DNA of 64,000 nt from Mariprofundaceae bacterium (lineage in GTDB: Bacteria; Pseudomonadota; Zetaproteobacteria; Mariprofundales; Mariprofundaceae): NCBI GenBank assembly GCA_021772895.1, contig JAJFLC010000022.1, positions 1 to 64,000 on the forward strand. Reading direction: 5' to 3'. Each line of letters opens with the position of its first letter. Position 1 is the stretch's first letter. Of this stretch, positions 54,560 through 62,806 are shown piece by piece. Below the pieces are notes generated by a model, which worked only from the letters and a program-made list of their open reading frames with translations, ran no database searches and was not told the origin of the DNA. Position numbers and translations under genes: made by a program.

Positions 54560-55440
54560 ACGAATATAGAGGAGCATTTCTTCTGACGGTGGCCGCAAGT
54601 TGTTTCCTTATTGCCATAGCGCTGTTTATTCAAATCAACGGAAGCCAATGGCTCTTTGATATGATTTCCGGATTTGGACACTTTTTTTTCCTGGGTCTTG
54701 GTGGCGCTATCATTGCCAATTCAACAGGTGCTGGCGGAGGTATTGTATTCATTCCAGCGTTTTCATCACTGGGATTATCATCATCTGAGGCACTAAGTAC
54801 CAGTATTATAATCCAGTGTTTCGGCATGACGGCAGGTACCATCTCATGGTTCATCAGCTTTAAAAACAGAAATACGATTTTTCAGCGTTACCGCTCATTT
54901 CTCATCAGTGCAATTCTAACCGCAAGCCTCTCTTCAATAGCAGGCGTTATGCTCTCTCAACTTTGGCTACGCTCTGAGATAAACATACCGATGTTGACGG
55001 TATTTTCTGTTCTTTCTATTTTCTTTGGATTAACGCTCCTGTTTTCAAATCTGTATTCAGGTCAAAAGACATTCCCTAAAACATCGATGACTCCATCTGA
55101 TTATTTTCTGATCATTCCCATCTGTTTTGCTGGTGGGATCATTACTTCGATCATTTCAATTGGTGTCGGTGAGATACTTCTCGTTCTATTGTTCCTGCGT
55201 AAATATCCAATGCATGTCGCTATTTTTGTTGCTATATCTGTGTCGGCGATCACAGTTATTTCATGTGCACCCTATCAAATGGCCATCGAACAGACGGTCG
55301 TATGGGATATAGTCGCATTTGCAGCTCCGGCAGCTATCGCAGGAGGCATTATTGGGCGCTATTTAGCACTACTCCTGGGTGCTTCCCGGGTGAAAATTTT
55401 CTGTGCCTTATGGGTGCTGATGACGGGTATTTTTATTTGA
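54556..55440 (+). CDS. TSUP (TauE/SafE) family permease
   Basis: The 294-residue inner-membrane protein has about eight helices in two halves, each with the family's glycine-rich start (GLGGAIIANSTGAGGGIVFIP and GIITSIISIGVGEILL). TSUP proteins export sulfite, sulfonates or other organic anions; substrate not evident. ATG 54556 gives an ATGA overlap with galE; an earlier ATG at 54523 is in frame. Confidence 0.85.
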   Translation: MNEYRGAFLLTVAASCFLIAIALFIQINGSQWLFDMISGFGHFFFLGLGGAIIANSTGAGGGIVFIPAFSSLGLSSSEALSTSIIIQCFGMTAGTISWFISFKNRNTIFQRYRSFLISAILTASLSSIAGVMLSQLWLRSEINIPMLTVFSVLSIFFGLTLLFSNLYSGQKTFPKTSMTPSDYFLIIPICFAGGIITSIISIGVGEILLVLLFLRKYPMHVAIFVAISVSAITVISCAPYQMAIEQTVVWDIVAFAAPAAIAGGIIGRYLALLLGASRVKIFCALWVLMTGIFI

Positions 55441-55517
55441 TAGCACGCTGCTTAAGTGGACATGCTGTATTTGTTACTTTATGTTCAAACGATTAATAAA
55501 TTTTCGGGAGAGAAAAA

Positions 55518-56009
55518 ATGAAATTAAAATTCGCCTTGATATTATTATGTACAACACTTTTATTGGGAAGTTGTGGCGGCAAAAAAGCCGACAAAGCCCA
55601 CGCTATGAACTTAACTTCCAACATTTCTTCGGTCAATGTTGTGATTGGCAATATCCCTGCCGATCGACGCACTGCAGTTGAAAATCATAAAGTAGCATCA
55701 CGTATACAAAATGGCGTAACTGAACTGTTGAAAATGCAAGGAAAATACACAGCAAAGGGCACAGCACAACTTGATATTAGTGTCACTGCTTTTCGTTTAC
55801 GTTCCGGTGCCTCAGCATTTTGGCTTGGTCCAATGGCAGGAGCTGATTATGTAAGTGCTGATATTGATGTTATGGAGAATGGAAAGAATACACGTACATT
55901 TTCAACAAGCTCATCCACTGTCATGGGAGGCATGATCAAACCCTCTCCAAGCCAGCGAATCAATGGTATGGCGAAGGATCTGTCGAAAAAAATTATACGA
56001 CAATTGTAA
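55518..56009 (+). CDS. DUF4410 lipoprotein
   Basis: The 163-residue protein has a lipoprotein signal with lipobox LGSC (Cys19, Gly at +2). The mature part looks like DUF4410: ASRIQNGVTELLKMQG, LDISVTAFRLRSGASAFWLG and the GADYVSADIDVMENGK block. The family function is not known. GGGAGAG precedes the ATG and a strong terminator follows. Confidence 0.8.
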   Translation: MKLKFALILLCTTLLLGSCGGKKADKAHAMNLTSNISSVNVVIGNIPADRRTAVENHKVASRIQNGVTELLKMQGKYTAKGTAQLDISVTAFRLRSGASAFWLGPMAGADYVSADIDVMENGKNTRTFSTSSSTVMGGMIKPSPSQRINGMAKDLSKKIIRQL

Positions 56010-56056
56010 TCATTCATATCTGATGAACTTATAAAAGTCAGAGTGATTTAATTTAA

Positions 56057-56086
56057 GGCCCGGAATAATCCGGGCCTTTTTTATTT
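56057..56086. terminator. Rho-independent terminator after the DUF4410 gene
   Basis: GGCCCGG (56057-56063) pairs with CCGGGCC (56070-56076) over AATAAT, followed by TTTTTTATTT. It also lies at the 3' end of the convergent BamE-like gene and has an AAATTAAAT run on its other side, so it may serve both. Confidence 0.9.
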
Positions 56087-56627
56087 AACTTCGTACGTTA
56101 CTGACTCGATTACCATCAAATGTTACAACAATTTTATTCCATCGTGTGATCCAATAGAGCCACTGACTAGCCTCCAGGCTAGGTGTTTTATGTGCAGGTG
56201 GATAACCATACGCAACAAGCACAGCTTTTTTGCCCATGCCTTTTTTCACTTCAGCTGCTGCAATCGCATTACGCTCAAGTTTTGAAAATTTAGACAAATT
56301 TACTTTTTTTGAAGCAAAGTGTTTATTAGCCCAGTCTTCACCGCTTAATCCTGAATGGCGCTGTTTGTTTTTAAGTTTTAAACGTTGCCCTGTTTTTTTC
56401 ACAACAAATACAACGCCACTGCCCCTGATTTTCTCAACAACCACTTCACTATTCACAGGAATAAGTGCATCTACATGATAATTAACCCATGTAACAACCT
56501 TTCCCTTCAAGCTATATATATTCACCTGAGTAAACAGTGTTTTTCCAACAAGCTCACTTGCGATTGCCTGCTGTGATAACATAGAAGCTATAAGCACACA
56601 AAAAAGATATAGTGATCGTAATTTCAT
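56085..56627 (-). CDS. Periplasmic protein with BamE/SmpA-like C-terminal domain
   Basis: The 180-residue product has a Sec signal (LRSLYLFCVLIASMLSQQAI, cut near AIAS), a beta-rich middle with VVVEKIRGSGVVFVVKKTG, and a C-terminal domain VKKGMGKKAVLVAYGYPP ... WLYWITRWNKIVVTFDGNRV that fits the BamE/OmlA-like fold. ATG 56627 with GGGAGGA upstream is chosen over a longer frame from 56735 that would run into the carrier-protein gene region. It is divergent from the halometabolite cluster, sharing a 102-base control region. Confidence 0.75.
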   Translation of the reverse strand: MKLRSLYLFCVLIASMLSQQAIASELVGKTLFTQVNIYSLKGKVVTWVNYHVDALIPVNSEVVVEKIRGSGVVFVVKKTGQRLKLKNKQRHSGLSGEDWANKHFASKKVNLSKFSKLERNAIAAAEVKKGMGKKAVLVAYGYPPAHKTPSLEASQWLYWITRWNKIVVTFDGNRVSNVRS

Positions 56628-56661
56628 TTTGTTCCTCCCATAAGTACAGTTGTCTTGCAAC

Positions 56662-56690
56662 GCTACAATATATTTATAAAACATTGTAGC
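56662..56690. promoter_or_regulatory. Inverted repeat, candidate operator for the halometabolite cluster
   Basis: GCTACAAT (56662-56669) and ATTGTAGC (56683-56690) form a perfect dyad with a 13-base AT-rich spacer, giving 21 bases centre to centre, two helical turns. It covers TACAAT and TATAAA boxes (56664-56669, 56675-56680) in the divergent region, so a dimeric regulator bound there could control the cluster. Confidence 0.55.
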
Positions 56691-56729
56691 CTTCTCCAGC
56701 ACAAAAAACTGCAAAGGATTCAATTCATC

Positions 56730-56963
56730 ATGCACGATCAGATCAAAACATTTATTACACAGGAAATTGTACAGTTGGAGAACCCAGACAGTTTTTCTTC
56801 AGATGATGATTTACTTGCAGCAGGCCTTGATAGTATGGGAATTATGCGCTTGATCATGTTCCTTGAAAAAACATTCGGCGTTACCTTGCCAGACAATGAG
56901 ATTGAACCCGATAATATTCAGACATTAAATCGAATTATACAATGGGTCGAGCGTCACCGGTAA
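56730..56963 (+). CDS. Free-standing acyl/peptidyl carrier protein
   Basis: The 77-residue protein is a stand-alone carrier domain. Ser35 in the GLDSMG motif is the phosphopantetheine attachment site, with the usual acidic helix II after it (RLIMFLEKTFGVTLPDNEI). ATG 56730 has AAGGA 11 bases upstream and gives the normal ACP length. As first gene of the cluster it would carry the aminoacyl group loaded by the adenylation enzyme at 58262 and present it to the dehydrogenase and halogenase, as PltL does in pyoluteorin synthesis. An activating phosphopantetheinyl transferase is not in the window. Confidence 0.92.
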   Translation: MHDQIKTFITQEIVQLENPDSFSSDDDLLAAGLDSMGIMRLIMFLEKTFGVTLPDNEIEPDNIQTLNRIIQWVERHR

Positions 56964-56967
56964 AACC

Positions 56968-58257
56968 ATGACCCCTTTAAATGCTGCCGACCACTTTACC
57001 TTAATGATGGATCATGAGGTTCGAAAATCCGGTTTGGCCGGTAATCTTTGTGCGCTTGTCATAGAACTTGATGTTTGTCCTGATAAGGATACGTTATCAA
57101 AAAAAACACGATCCTTTACCCGCCGCTTTCCTTTGGCGGTTGCCAGTTTGAAAAAAACAGGCCGGCGCTATGCCTGGGCAGATCGCAATGAACACCCCAA
57201 TATTTTCTTCCATTATCCTTATCATGACGCAGAAAACAGTGACACATTCCAAACACAGACTCTTAAAAAAATTATAAACCGAAAACAGGCGCTCGAAGAT
57301 ATCTTGCCCGTAGAGCTGCATTTGATTGAAGGAGAAGAAAAAAGCCTGTTAGCACTGCGCTGGTTTCACCCCTTATGTGATGCAAAAGGCATCGAACTTA
57401 TTTTGCACCACATCCTGAATGAGGAGCATGATACCAAACATGACAACACTCCAGTTGGACTCGACGCCTGGCTAGCCAAACAGGGACTTTGGAAAAAAAT
57501 TAAATTCGCATTTAAAGCACGCAATAATATTCGCCAGCTTGATCAATTAAATAGCACATTACTCAACCCTGCGGATAAACAGACAGACACGCTTGATTTC
57601 CAAGTCATTCGATATAACAAAGAACAGACAGCAAACATCAACACACAAGCACGTCAATATGCAGGCATGACAGGAACTGCCCTATACTTCATCGGTTGCA
57701 TGATGCGCACATTAGAAACCATCGGCTGTGATCATGAGGGCGATGGATTTTGTGTGCCTTACGCATTTAACCTGCGTAAACGCAAAGCACTTTTTCCAAT
57801 CTTCGGAAATCATGTCAGTTTCCTTTTTTCGCAAGCCAGCCGCAAACAATTACAATCTAAACAACAACTTTTTGAACACTTAAAAGAGCAAAATAAATAT
57901 AACATCCGTAATGCTCTGGATTTTGCCATGTTGCCACTGATGGAGGCTGGAAGTTGGCTAAACCTTGATCGCTTTGGCGAAATTGTACGTAAAAACCCGC
58001 AAGGCACCGAACGCAGTTCTTTCTGGTTTTCCTATACAGGGGAAATAGACCCTCCTATGACTAAAATCCTCGGATGCAACGTCACAGGTCTGTTTCAGAT
58101 CAGTCCGGTCACAGCACCACCCTCATTTGGCATACTTGTGAGCCAACTCAATGGAGAACTTACGATCAGTTACTGTTTCATCCCCGAATACATACCTGAA
58201 GAAAAACTTACACAGATAACAAAACGAATGTCATTGGAACTCATGGACAATACTTAA
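56968..58257 (+). CDS. Condensation-domain-like acyltransferase
   Basis: The 429-residue protein has an HxxxD catalytic motif at 134-138 (FHPLCDAKG), the form shared by NRPS condensation domains and related CoA/carrier acyltransferases. Length and the two-lobe pattern fit one stand-alone condensation-like domain. The second NRPS motif DFGWG is not seen. It starts four bases after the carrier-protein gene and precedes the adenylation enzyme by four bases. I infer that it moves the carrier-bound acyl group to an amine or hydroxyl acceptor, in place of a thioesterase or polyketide synthase. The acceptor is unknown. Confidence 0.75.
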   Translation: MTPLNAADHFTLMMDHEVRKSGLAGNLCALVIELDVCPDKDTLSKKTRSFTRRFPLAVASLKKTGRRYAWADRNEHPNIFFHYPYHDAENSDTFQTQTLKKIINRKQALEDILPVELHLIEGEEKSLLALRWFHPLCDAKGIELILHHILNEEHDTKHDNTPVGLDAWLAKQGLWKKIKFAFKARNNIRQLDQLNSTLLNPADKQTDTLDFQVIRYNKEQTANINTQARQYAGMTGTALYFIGCMMRTLETIGCDHEGDGFCVPYAFNLRKRKALFPIFGNHVSFLFSQASRKQLQSKQQLFEHLKEQNKYNIRNALDFAMLPLMEAGSWLNLDRFGEIVRKNPQGTERSSFWFSYTGEIDPPMTKILGCNVTGLFQISPVTAPPSFGILVSQLNGELTISYCFIPEYIPEEKLTQITKRMSLELMDNT

Positions 58258-58261
58258 CATT

Positions 58262-59698
58262 ATGAATGTTTTAGATAGGTTTCTTACCACAAGCAGCCAA
58301 TACCCTGACCGTATTGCAATGCAGGAAAAACAGCATTCAATTAGCTATCAGGATTTCCATATTCGTGCTTGCCAGCTTAAAAGTTTACTCCAACAAAAGG
58401 GTGTTCATGCAGGTGATCATATCGCAATTCTTTTGCCACGAGGCTGTGATGCTGCAATAGCAATCTACGGGGCACTTTTTACTGGCTGTTGTTATGTGCC
58501 GTTGGATATCAAAAACCCAACCTCTCGCCTTCAATTCATTATCCAGGATGCAAATATCAGCTGTTTTATCGGCACGGGAACACAGCCAGATTGGTGTGCT
58601 TCACATGCATGGATAGATATCTCACAAATACAGGATGGAGATGAAAACGATATCGATGTGATTTACCGAGGCCATGATCATGATATCGCGGCCATTTTAT
58701 ATACATCAGGTTCAACGGGGATACCCAAAGGTGTTGCAATCTCTCATGGGGCAATCACTTCATTTTCTCAATGGTCACGCCAGAGCTTCGATATTTCAGA
58801 AAATGACATCATCGCCAGCCTTGCACCTTTTCATTTTGACTTATCCATTTTTGATCTTTTTACCAGCCTCTCATCAGGAGCCCGCACCGTATTTATTCCT
58901 GAAGGGCTAACGATGTTTCCCAGCCGATTAACCCATTGGTTAGATGAACAACGCATTACGACATGGTACACCGTGCCATCGATTCTTTCTTTTTTTGCGA
59001 TGAAAGGGGAGCTTGACCATACTCGGTTACCCGAATTAAAAACGCTTCTTTTTGCTGGTGAAATATTTGCAACACCGAGGCTCATAGAGCTCGCCACACT
59101 TCTCCCTCATGTGAAAATGTTCAATCTCTTTGGTCCAACTGAAACCAATGTTTGCACATTCTGGCCTGTAGATCGCAATCGTTTATCTCCTGACCAAGCC
59201 ATTCCAATCGGTCAGGCTGCATGCCTTGCAACATTAAAGATTGATGGGAGTAATCATGAGCTTCTGGTCAAGGGCCCGTGTGTTACAACAGGTTATTGGA
59301 AAGATGGAAAGCTTGAACCTGTAACTGACAAGGGCTGGTACCGTACCGGAGATAAGGTTTCAATCAATGAATACGGTGAATACCTGTACCATGGACGCCT
59401 TGATCGCATGATCAAAAGTTCAGGCTATCGCATCGAGCCAGCCGAAATCGAAAAGACAATGAATGCTTCGCCACTCATACAAATATCTGCTGTGATCGCT
59501 ATGCCTGACCCTGTGTCCGGCAGCCGAATCGTTGCTGCCATGGTTGCTTCACCTGATTTTGATATGCCCATATTCAAGCAATATCTTATTGCCAAACTCC
59601 CTGCATACATGTTGCCTGTACAATTCAAGGTAATAGAGAGTATCCCCATACTTTCAAATGGAAAGACAGACTACCAAAAGCTGAGTATGCTATTTTGA
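58262..59698 (+). CDS. Stand-alone amino-acid adenylation enzyme (L-prolyl-carrier-ligase-like)
   Basis: The 478-residue ANL enzyme has core A3 LYTSGSTGIPKG (146-157), A4 FHFDLSIFD with Asp193 (the residue that holds the alpha-amino group), A5 NLFGPTE (288-294) followed by TNVCTF, A7 GWYRTGDKV, A8 GYRIEPAEIE and catalytic Lys468 near the end. The Asp shows an amino acid rather than a fatty or aryl acid is activated. The GPTETNVCT form and the lack of any fused carrier resemble proline ligases such as PltF and Bmp4. Proline is inferred, not proven. The stop is 11 bases before the oxidase start. Confidence 0.87.
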   Translation: MNVLDRFLTTSSQYPDRIAMQEKQHSISYQDFHIRACQLKSLLQQKGVHAGDHIAILLPRGCDAAIAIYGALFTGCCYVPLDIKNPTSRLQFIIQDANISCFIGTGTQPDWCASHAWIDISQIQDGDENDIDVIYRGHDHDIAAILYTSGSTGIPKGVAISHGAITSFSQWSRQSFDISENDIIASLAPFHFDLSIFDLFTSLSSGARTVFIPEGLTMFPSRLTHWLDEQRITTWYTVPSILSFFAMKGELDHTRLPELKTLLFAGEIFATPRLIELATLLPHVKMFNLFGPTETNVCTFWPVDRNRLSPDQAIPIGQAACLATLKIDGSNHELLVKGPCVTTGYWKDGKLEPVTDKGWYRTGDKVSINEYGEYLYHGRLDRMIKSSGYRIEPAEIEKTMNASPLIQISAVIAMPDPVSGSRIVAAMVASPDFDMPIFKQYLIAKLPAYMLPVQFKVIESIPILSNGKTDYQKLSMLF

Positions 59699-59709
59699 AA
59701 AGGAATGCC

Positions 59710-60786
59710 ATGACGGATTATACAGAGATATTTTCACAACTTGGCCCCGCAGAAAACACAACGGCCAATGAAGCAAAACAGCGTTTCCTCACCTGTGCAC
59801 AAGCAGGATTCCTGCAACATGCCATCGATGCATCTTTAGGTGGACATGGCGATAGCTTTCATCATTTATCTCAAACCCACGAACTGCTTGGCGAGCACAC
59901 ACAGGATACTGGACTCGTATTAGCACTCAATGCGCATATCTGGGGGGCGATATTTCCTCTTTTTCGCTTTGGCGATGATGAACAAAAAGCTGTATTTCTC
60001 CCCTCTCTGCTAAATGGCAACATCATTGCGGGACATGCCATCACAGAACCTGATGCAGGCTCTGATACACAAGCCATGCAAACCTGTGCTGTCGAAACAC
60101 CCGATGGTTATCAATTAACAGGCCACAAGCGCTTCATCACCAATACACCGATTGCTGATATGCTCATAGTTTACGCTAAACTTAATGATGTAATCACCGC
60201 CTTTATAATTCGCTCTGATGATACAGGAGCCACGTTTTGCGATGGTCCAACCGTATCAGGCTGCGCAACGGCTACGATGGGTGATATTGTGCTACAGGAT
60301 TGTCTGGTTCCTAAAAATCGACTGCTTGGCAAGCCGGGTGCAGGAGGCATGATGATCCAGTTGGCCATGGAGCTTGAGCGTGCATTCATCTTTGCAGGCG
60401 TTGCAGGCATCATGCAATGGCAACTCGATCAGGTTGTTGAATATGTTAAAGATCGAAAGATTGGTGATCAATCCTTATCCAAAAAACAAGCCGTCAGCCA
60501 CCGTATTGCGGACATGAAACTTCGCCTTGATACAACACGCATGTGGGTCCAACAATGTGCTCAGCAGTGTGATCAACACAATCGCATCACTGTCAGCAGT
60601 GCTCAAACCAAACTCTATGCCAGTGAAGCATTCCTTCAATCCAGTCTTGATGCTGTGCATCTTTGTGGTTCACATGGAATGACTGGAAAACTAAGCACAC
60701 TGGTACAAGATGCCATGGCAGGTCGATTATTCTCAGGAACATCGGAAATTCAGAAAAATATCATTGCCGGTATGATGGGCCTGTAA
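59710..60786 (+). CDS. Acyl-CoA-dehydrogenase-fold oxidase (prolyl-carrier dehydrogenase-like)
   Basis: The 358-residue FAD enzyme has ITEPDAGSDTQAM, the GHKRFITN flavin-binding stretch and the end GTSEIQKNIIAG. In the loop where medium-chain enzymes have their catalytic Glu (xEGT) it has SGT. Instead Glu223 in MELERAF sits where isovaleryl-CoA dehydrogenase, and prolyl-carrier oxidases such as PltE and CloN3, place it. It would oxidise a carrier-bound proline to pyrrole-2-carboxyl. ATG 59710, with AAAAGGA upstream, is preferred over a TTG at 59695. Confidence 0.87.
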   Translation: MTDYTEIFSQLGPAENTTANEAKQRFLTCAQAGFLQHAIDASLGGHGDSFHHLSQTHELLGEHTQDTGLVLALNAHIWGAIFPLFRFGDDEQKAVFLPSLLNGNIIAGHAITEPDAGSDTQAMQTCAVETPDGYQLTGHKRFITNTPIADMLIVYAKLNDVITAFIIRSDDTGATFCDGPTVSGCATATMGDIVLQDCLVPKNRLLGKPGAGGMMIQLAMELERAFIFAGVAGIMQWQLDQVVEYVKDRKIGDQSLSKKQAVSHRIADMKLRLDTTRMWVQQCAQQCDQHNRITVSSAQTKLYASEAFLQSSLDAVHLCGSHGMTGKLSTLVQDAMAGRLFSGTSEIQKNIIAGMMGL

Positions 60787-60799
60787 ACTTGGAAATAAT

Positions 60800-61963
60800 A
60801 TGAAAGAGACAGTTTTAATTATTGGCGGAGGCCCTGCTGGCACTGCCAGCGCTATGAACCTTCTACAAAAAGGGTTTGCGCCAACAATTATCGAAAGTGA
60901 AACGTTTCCCCGTTACCATATTGGCGAATCACTCACAACAGAATGTGTTGATGCTCTGAGCCGACTTGGTCTGGCAGAGCAACTCCGGGCGCTCAAAGCG
61001 CCAAAAAAACAAGGTGTAAGAGTCTTTTCAAAACACCCTGAAAACAGTTTTTACATCGGTGCAGGTGATGCATGGCAAGTAGAACGTGCGGAATTTGATG
61101 CCATGATGCTTGATGAAGCACAAACACGCGGCGCGAAACACATTCAAGCCAAAGTAAAAAAACTTTCCCAACAAAAAGATGGGTGGACATTGGAGTTGGA
61201 TAATGAGCAATCACTAAAATCGCGTTTTGTTATCGATGCCAGCGGTCAGCATCGTTTTAGTCAAAAACAAGATCACTTTGGCCCCATCAAAGATGGTACA
61301 TACCAGCACCAGGTTGCTTTTTTTGCTCAGTACCGTGGTATTAAGCGGCAAAAAACGGATCAATTTGATACGTTGATTTTCCATATTGATTCTCATGCAT
61401 GGTGCTGGATGATTCCTTTGAGCGAAGATATCACGAGTATTGGTCTTGTTGTTCCAGTTGATCAGTATAAAAAAGAAAAGTTACTGCCTGATCATTTCAT
61501 GGCACATCAGTTATCAAATTTTTCTCTGCCGCTGACAGAGCGTATCAATGATGCCACACGAATCTCTGAAGTACGCACCATGTCAAATTACTCATATTGT
61601 ATTGATACATATTGTCAGGATGGGCTCTTTTGTGTGGGTGATAGCCATCGCTTTATCGATCCGATTTTTTCATTCGGTGTCGAATTTGCTGTCCTGGAGT
61701 CTTCATATGTTGCAAGCGCTATCCAAAAATGCTGTGAGTCACCATCAAAAGCAAATGAACATCATCGTGAATACATGCGAATCACCACTGACGCACAGAA
61801 CGTGATTGAAGATATGCTTGCATATTTCTGGGCACATCCATGGGGTTTTGCCAGCATGGTTCACATGCGGTATGCCGATGAGTTTTTGGAAATATTCGCA
61901 GGACGTATTTATGAAGTTCTGCCTGGAGAAGGCCTGTTAAAAATGAGGGAAGAACTTCAATGA
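60800..61963 (+). CDS. Flavin-dependent halogenase-like monooxygenase (first copy)
   Basis: The 387-residue enzyme has the FAD loop GGGPAG (9-14), YHIGESLTTE, a KxG motif (Lys70, KKQG) where halogenases of the carrier-substrate group place the hypohalous-acid-binding lysine, the halogenase signature WCWMIP (201-206, WxWxIP) and GDSHRFIDPIFSFGVEFAV. In PltA-type enzymes these residues direct halogenation of a carrier-bound pyrrole. The second motif varies from the usual GDAAGFxDPxFSSG, so a hydroxylase cannot be excluded. It overlaps the MipA gene by four bases. Confidence 0.85.
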   Translation: MKETVLIIGGGPAGTASAMNLLQKGFAPTIIESETFPRYHIGESLTTECVDALSRLGLAEQLRALKAPKKQGVRVFSKHPENSFYIGAGDAWQVERAEFDAMMLDEAQTRGAKHIQAKVKKLSQQKDGWTLELDNEQSLKSRFVIDASGQHRFSQKQDHFGPIKDGTYQHQVAFFAQYRGIKRQKTDQFDTLIFHIDSHAWCWMIPLSEDITSIGLVVPVDQYKKEKLLPDHFMAHQLSNFSLPLTERINDATRISEVRTMSNYSYCIDTYCQDGLFCVGDSHRFIDPIFSFGVEFAVLESSYVASAIQKCCESPSKANEHHREYMRITTDAQNVIEDMLAYFWAHPWGFASMVHMRYADEFLEIFAGRIYEVLPGEGLLKMREELQ

Positions 61964-62802
61964 TGCCTTGCATTCATTTTAAAGGATTCAAGTCTCTTTT
62001 TTTTCTGTTCATCGCCTTATTAGTACAATCATTTGCATATGCAGATGAACAAAAAAAAGAATTACCACTTTGGGAACTCGGTTTGATTGCAGGTGGTGCT
62101 TCAATTCCCCACTACGTTGGTAGTAACCAGCGATATGCTTTACCGCTGGTTCTTCCTTATTTTATCTATCGGGGAGAAAAACTTCGCGCAGATAGAAAGG
62201 GTATTCGTGGCCGTTTATTTGAAACAGATCGCTTATCAATGGATCTCGATTTTTCATTCGGATTACCTGTCCGCAATAGCAACAAAGCCCGTCAGGGCAT
62301 GCCAAATTTACATTTAGCAGGACAAGTAGGCCCGCAACTTAATTGGACATTACTGAAAGATAAACACACAGAGCTGGGGCTTCATCTACCATGGCGTATT
62401 GTAATGGATACACGCGGAGAATACCTTGGCTGGGTATTAGAGCCGGGGCTTCGATTGAATTATAACTTTGATGAAGATGGCGATTATAAGCTCGATATGG
62501 AGGCTTCGCTATTATACGCATCCAAGCGCTATAACCAATATTACTATGGTGTTGCGCCGCAATATGCTACAGCCATTCGGCCCGCATACGATGCCAGGCA
62601 GGGTTTGCATAGCATATCGCTGAAAACAGGCTTGTTGTTCCGCCAAAATTCCGACGTCCGCGGTAGCATTTATGTGACTACTAAAACACTGTCTCCCGGC
62701 GTTGTTGTCAAGAGTCCACTGGTTAAAAGCAAATATTATTTCTCTGTCGGAATCGGTGTAACGTGGATGTTTATGACTTCAAAAGAAACTGTACTACGAT
62801 AA
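61960..62802 (+). CDS. MipA/OmpV family outer-membrane protein
   Basis: The 280-residue protein has a Sec signal (FLFIALLVQSFAYA, cut near residue 29) and a barrel pattern with the family opening ELGLIAGGASIPHYVGSNQR and GIRGRLFE, ending FSVGIGVTWMFM. MipA/OmpV proteins scaffold murein enzymes in some species; others act as barrels in uptake or export. Being coupled to the halogenase gene suggests it may carry the product across the outer membrane. It ends four bases before the convergent second halogenase. Confidence 0.87.
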   Translation: MMPCIHFKGFKSLFFLFIALLVQSFAYADEQKKELPLWELGLIAGGASIPHYVGSNQRYALPLVLPYFIYRGEKLRADRKGIRGRLFETDRLSMDLDFSFGLPVRNSNKARQGMPNLHLAGQVGPQLNWTLLKDKHTELGLHLPWRIVMDTRGEYLGWVLEPGLRLNYNFDEDGDYKLDMEASLLYASKRYNQYYYGVAPQYATAIRPAYDARQGLHSISLKTGLLFRQNSDVRGSIYVTTKTLSPGVVVKSPLVKSKYYFSVGIGVTWMFMTSKETVLR

Positions 62803-62806
62803 AAAA

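Noticed and set aside
56655-56729. 25-residue N-terminal extension of the carrier protein
   Set aside because: The extension runs through the inverted repeat and promoter-like boxes; the ATG at 56730 has its own ribosome site and gives a normal carrier size.
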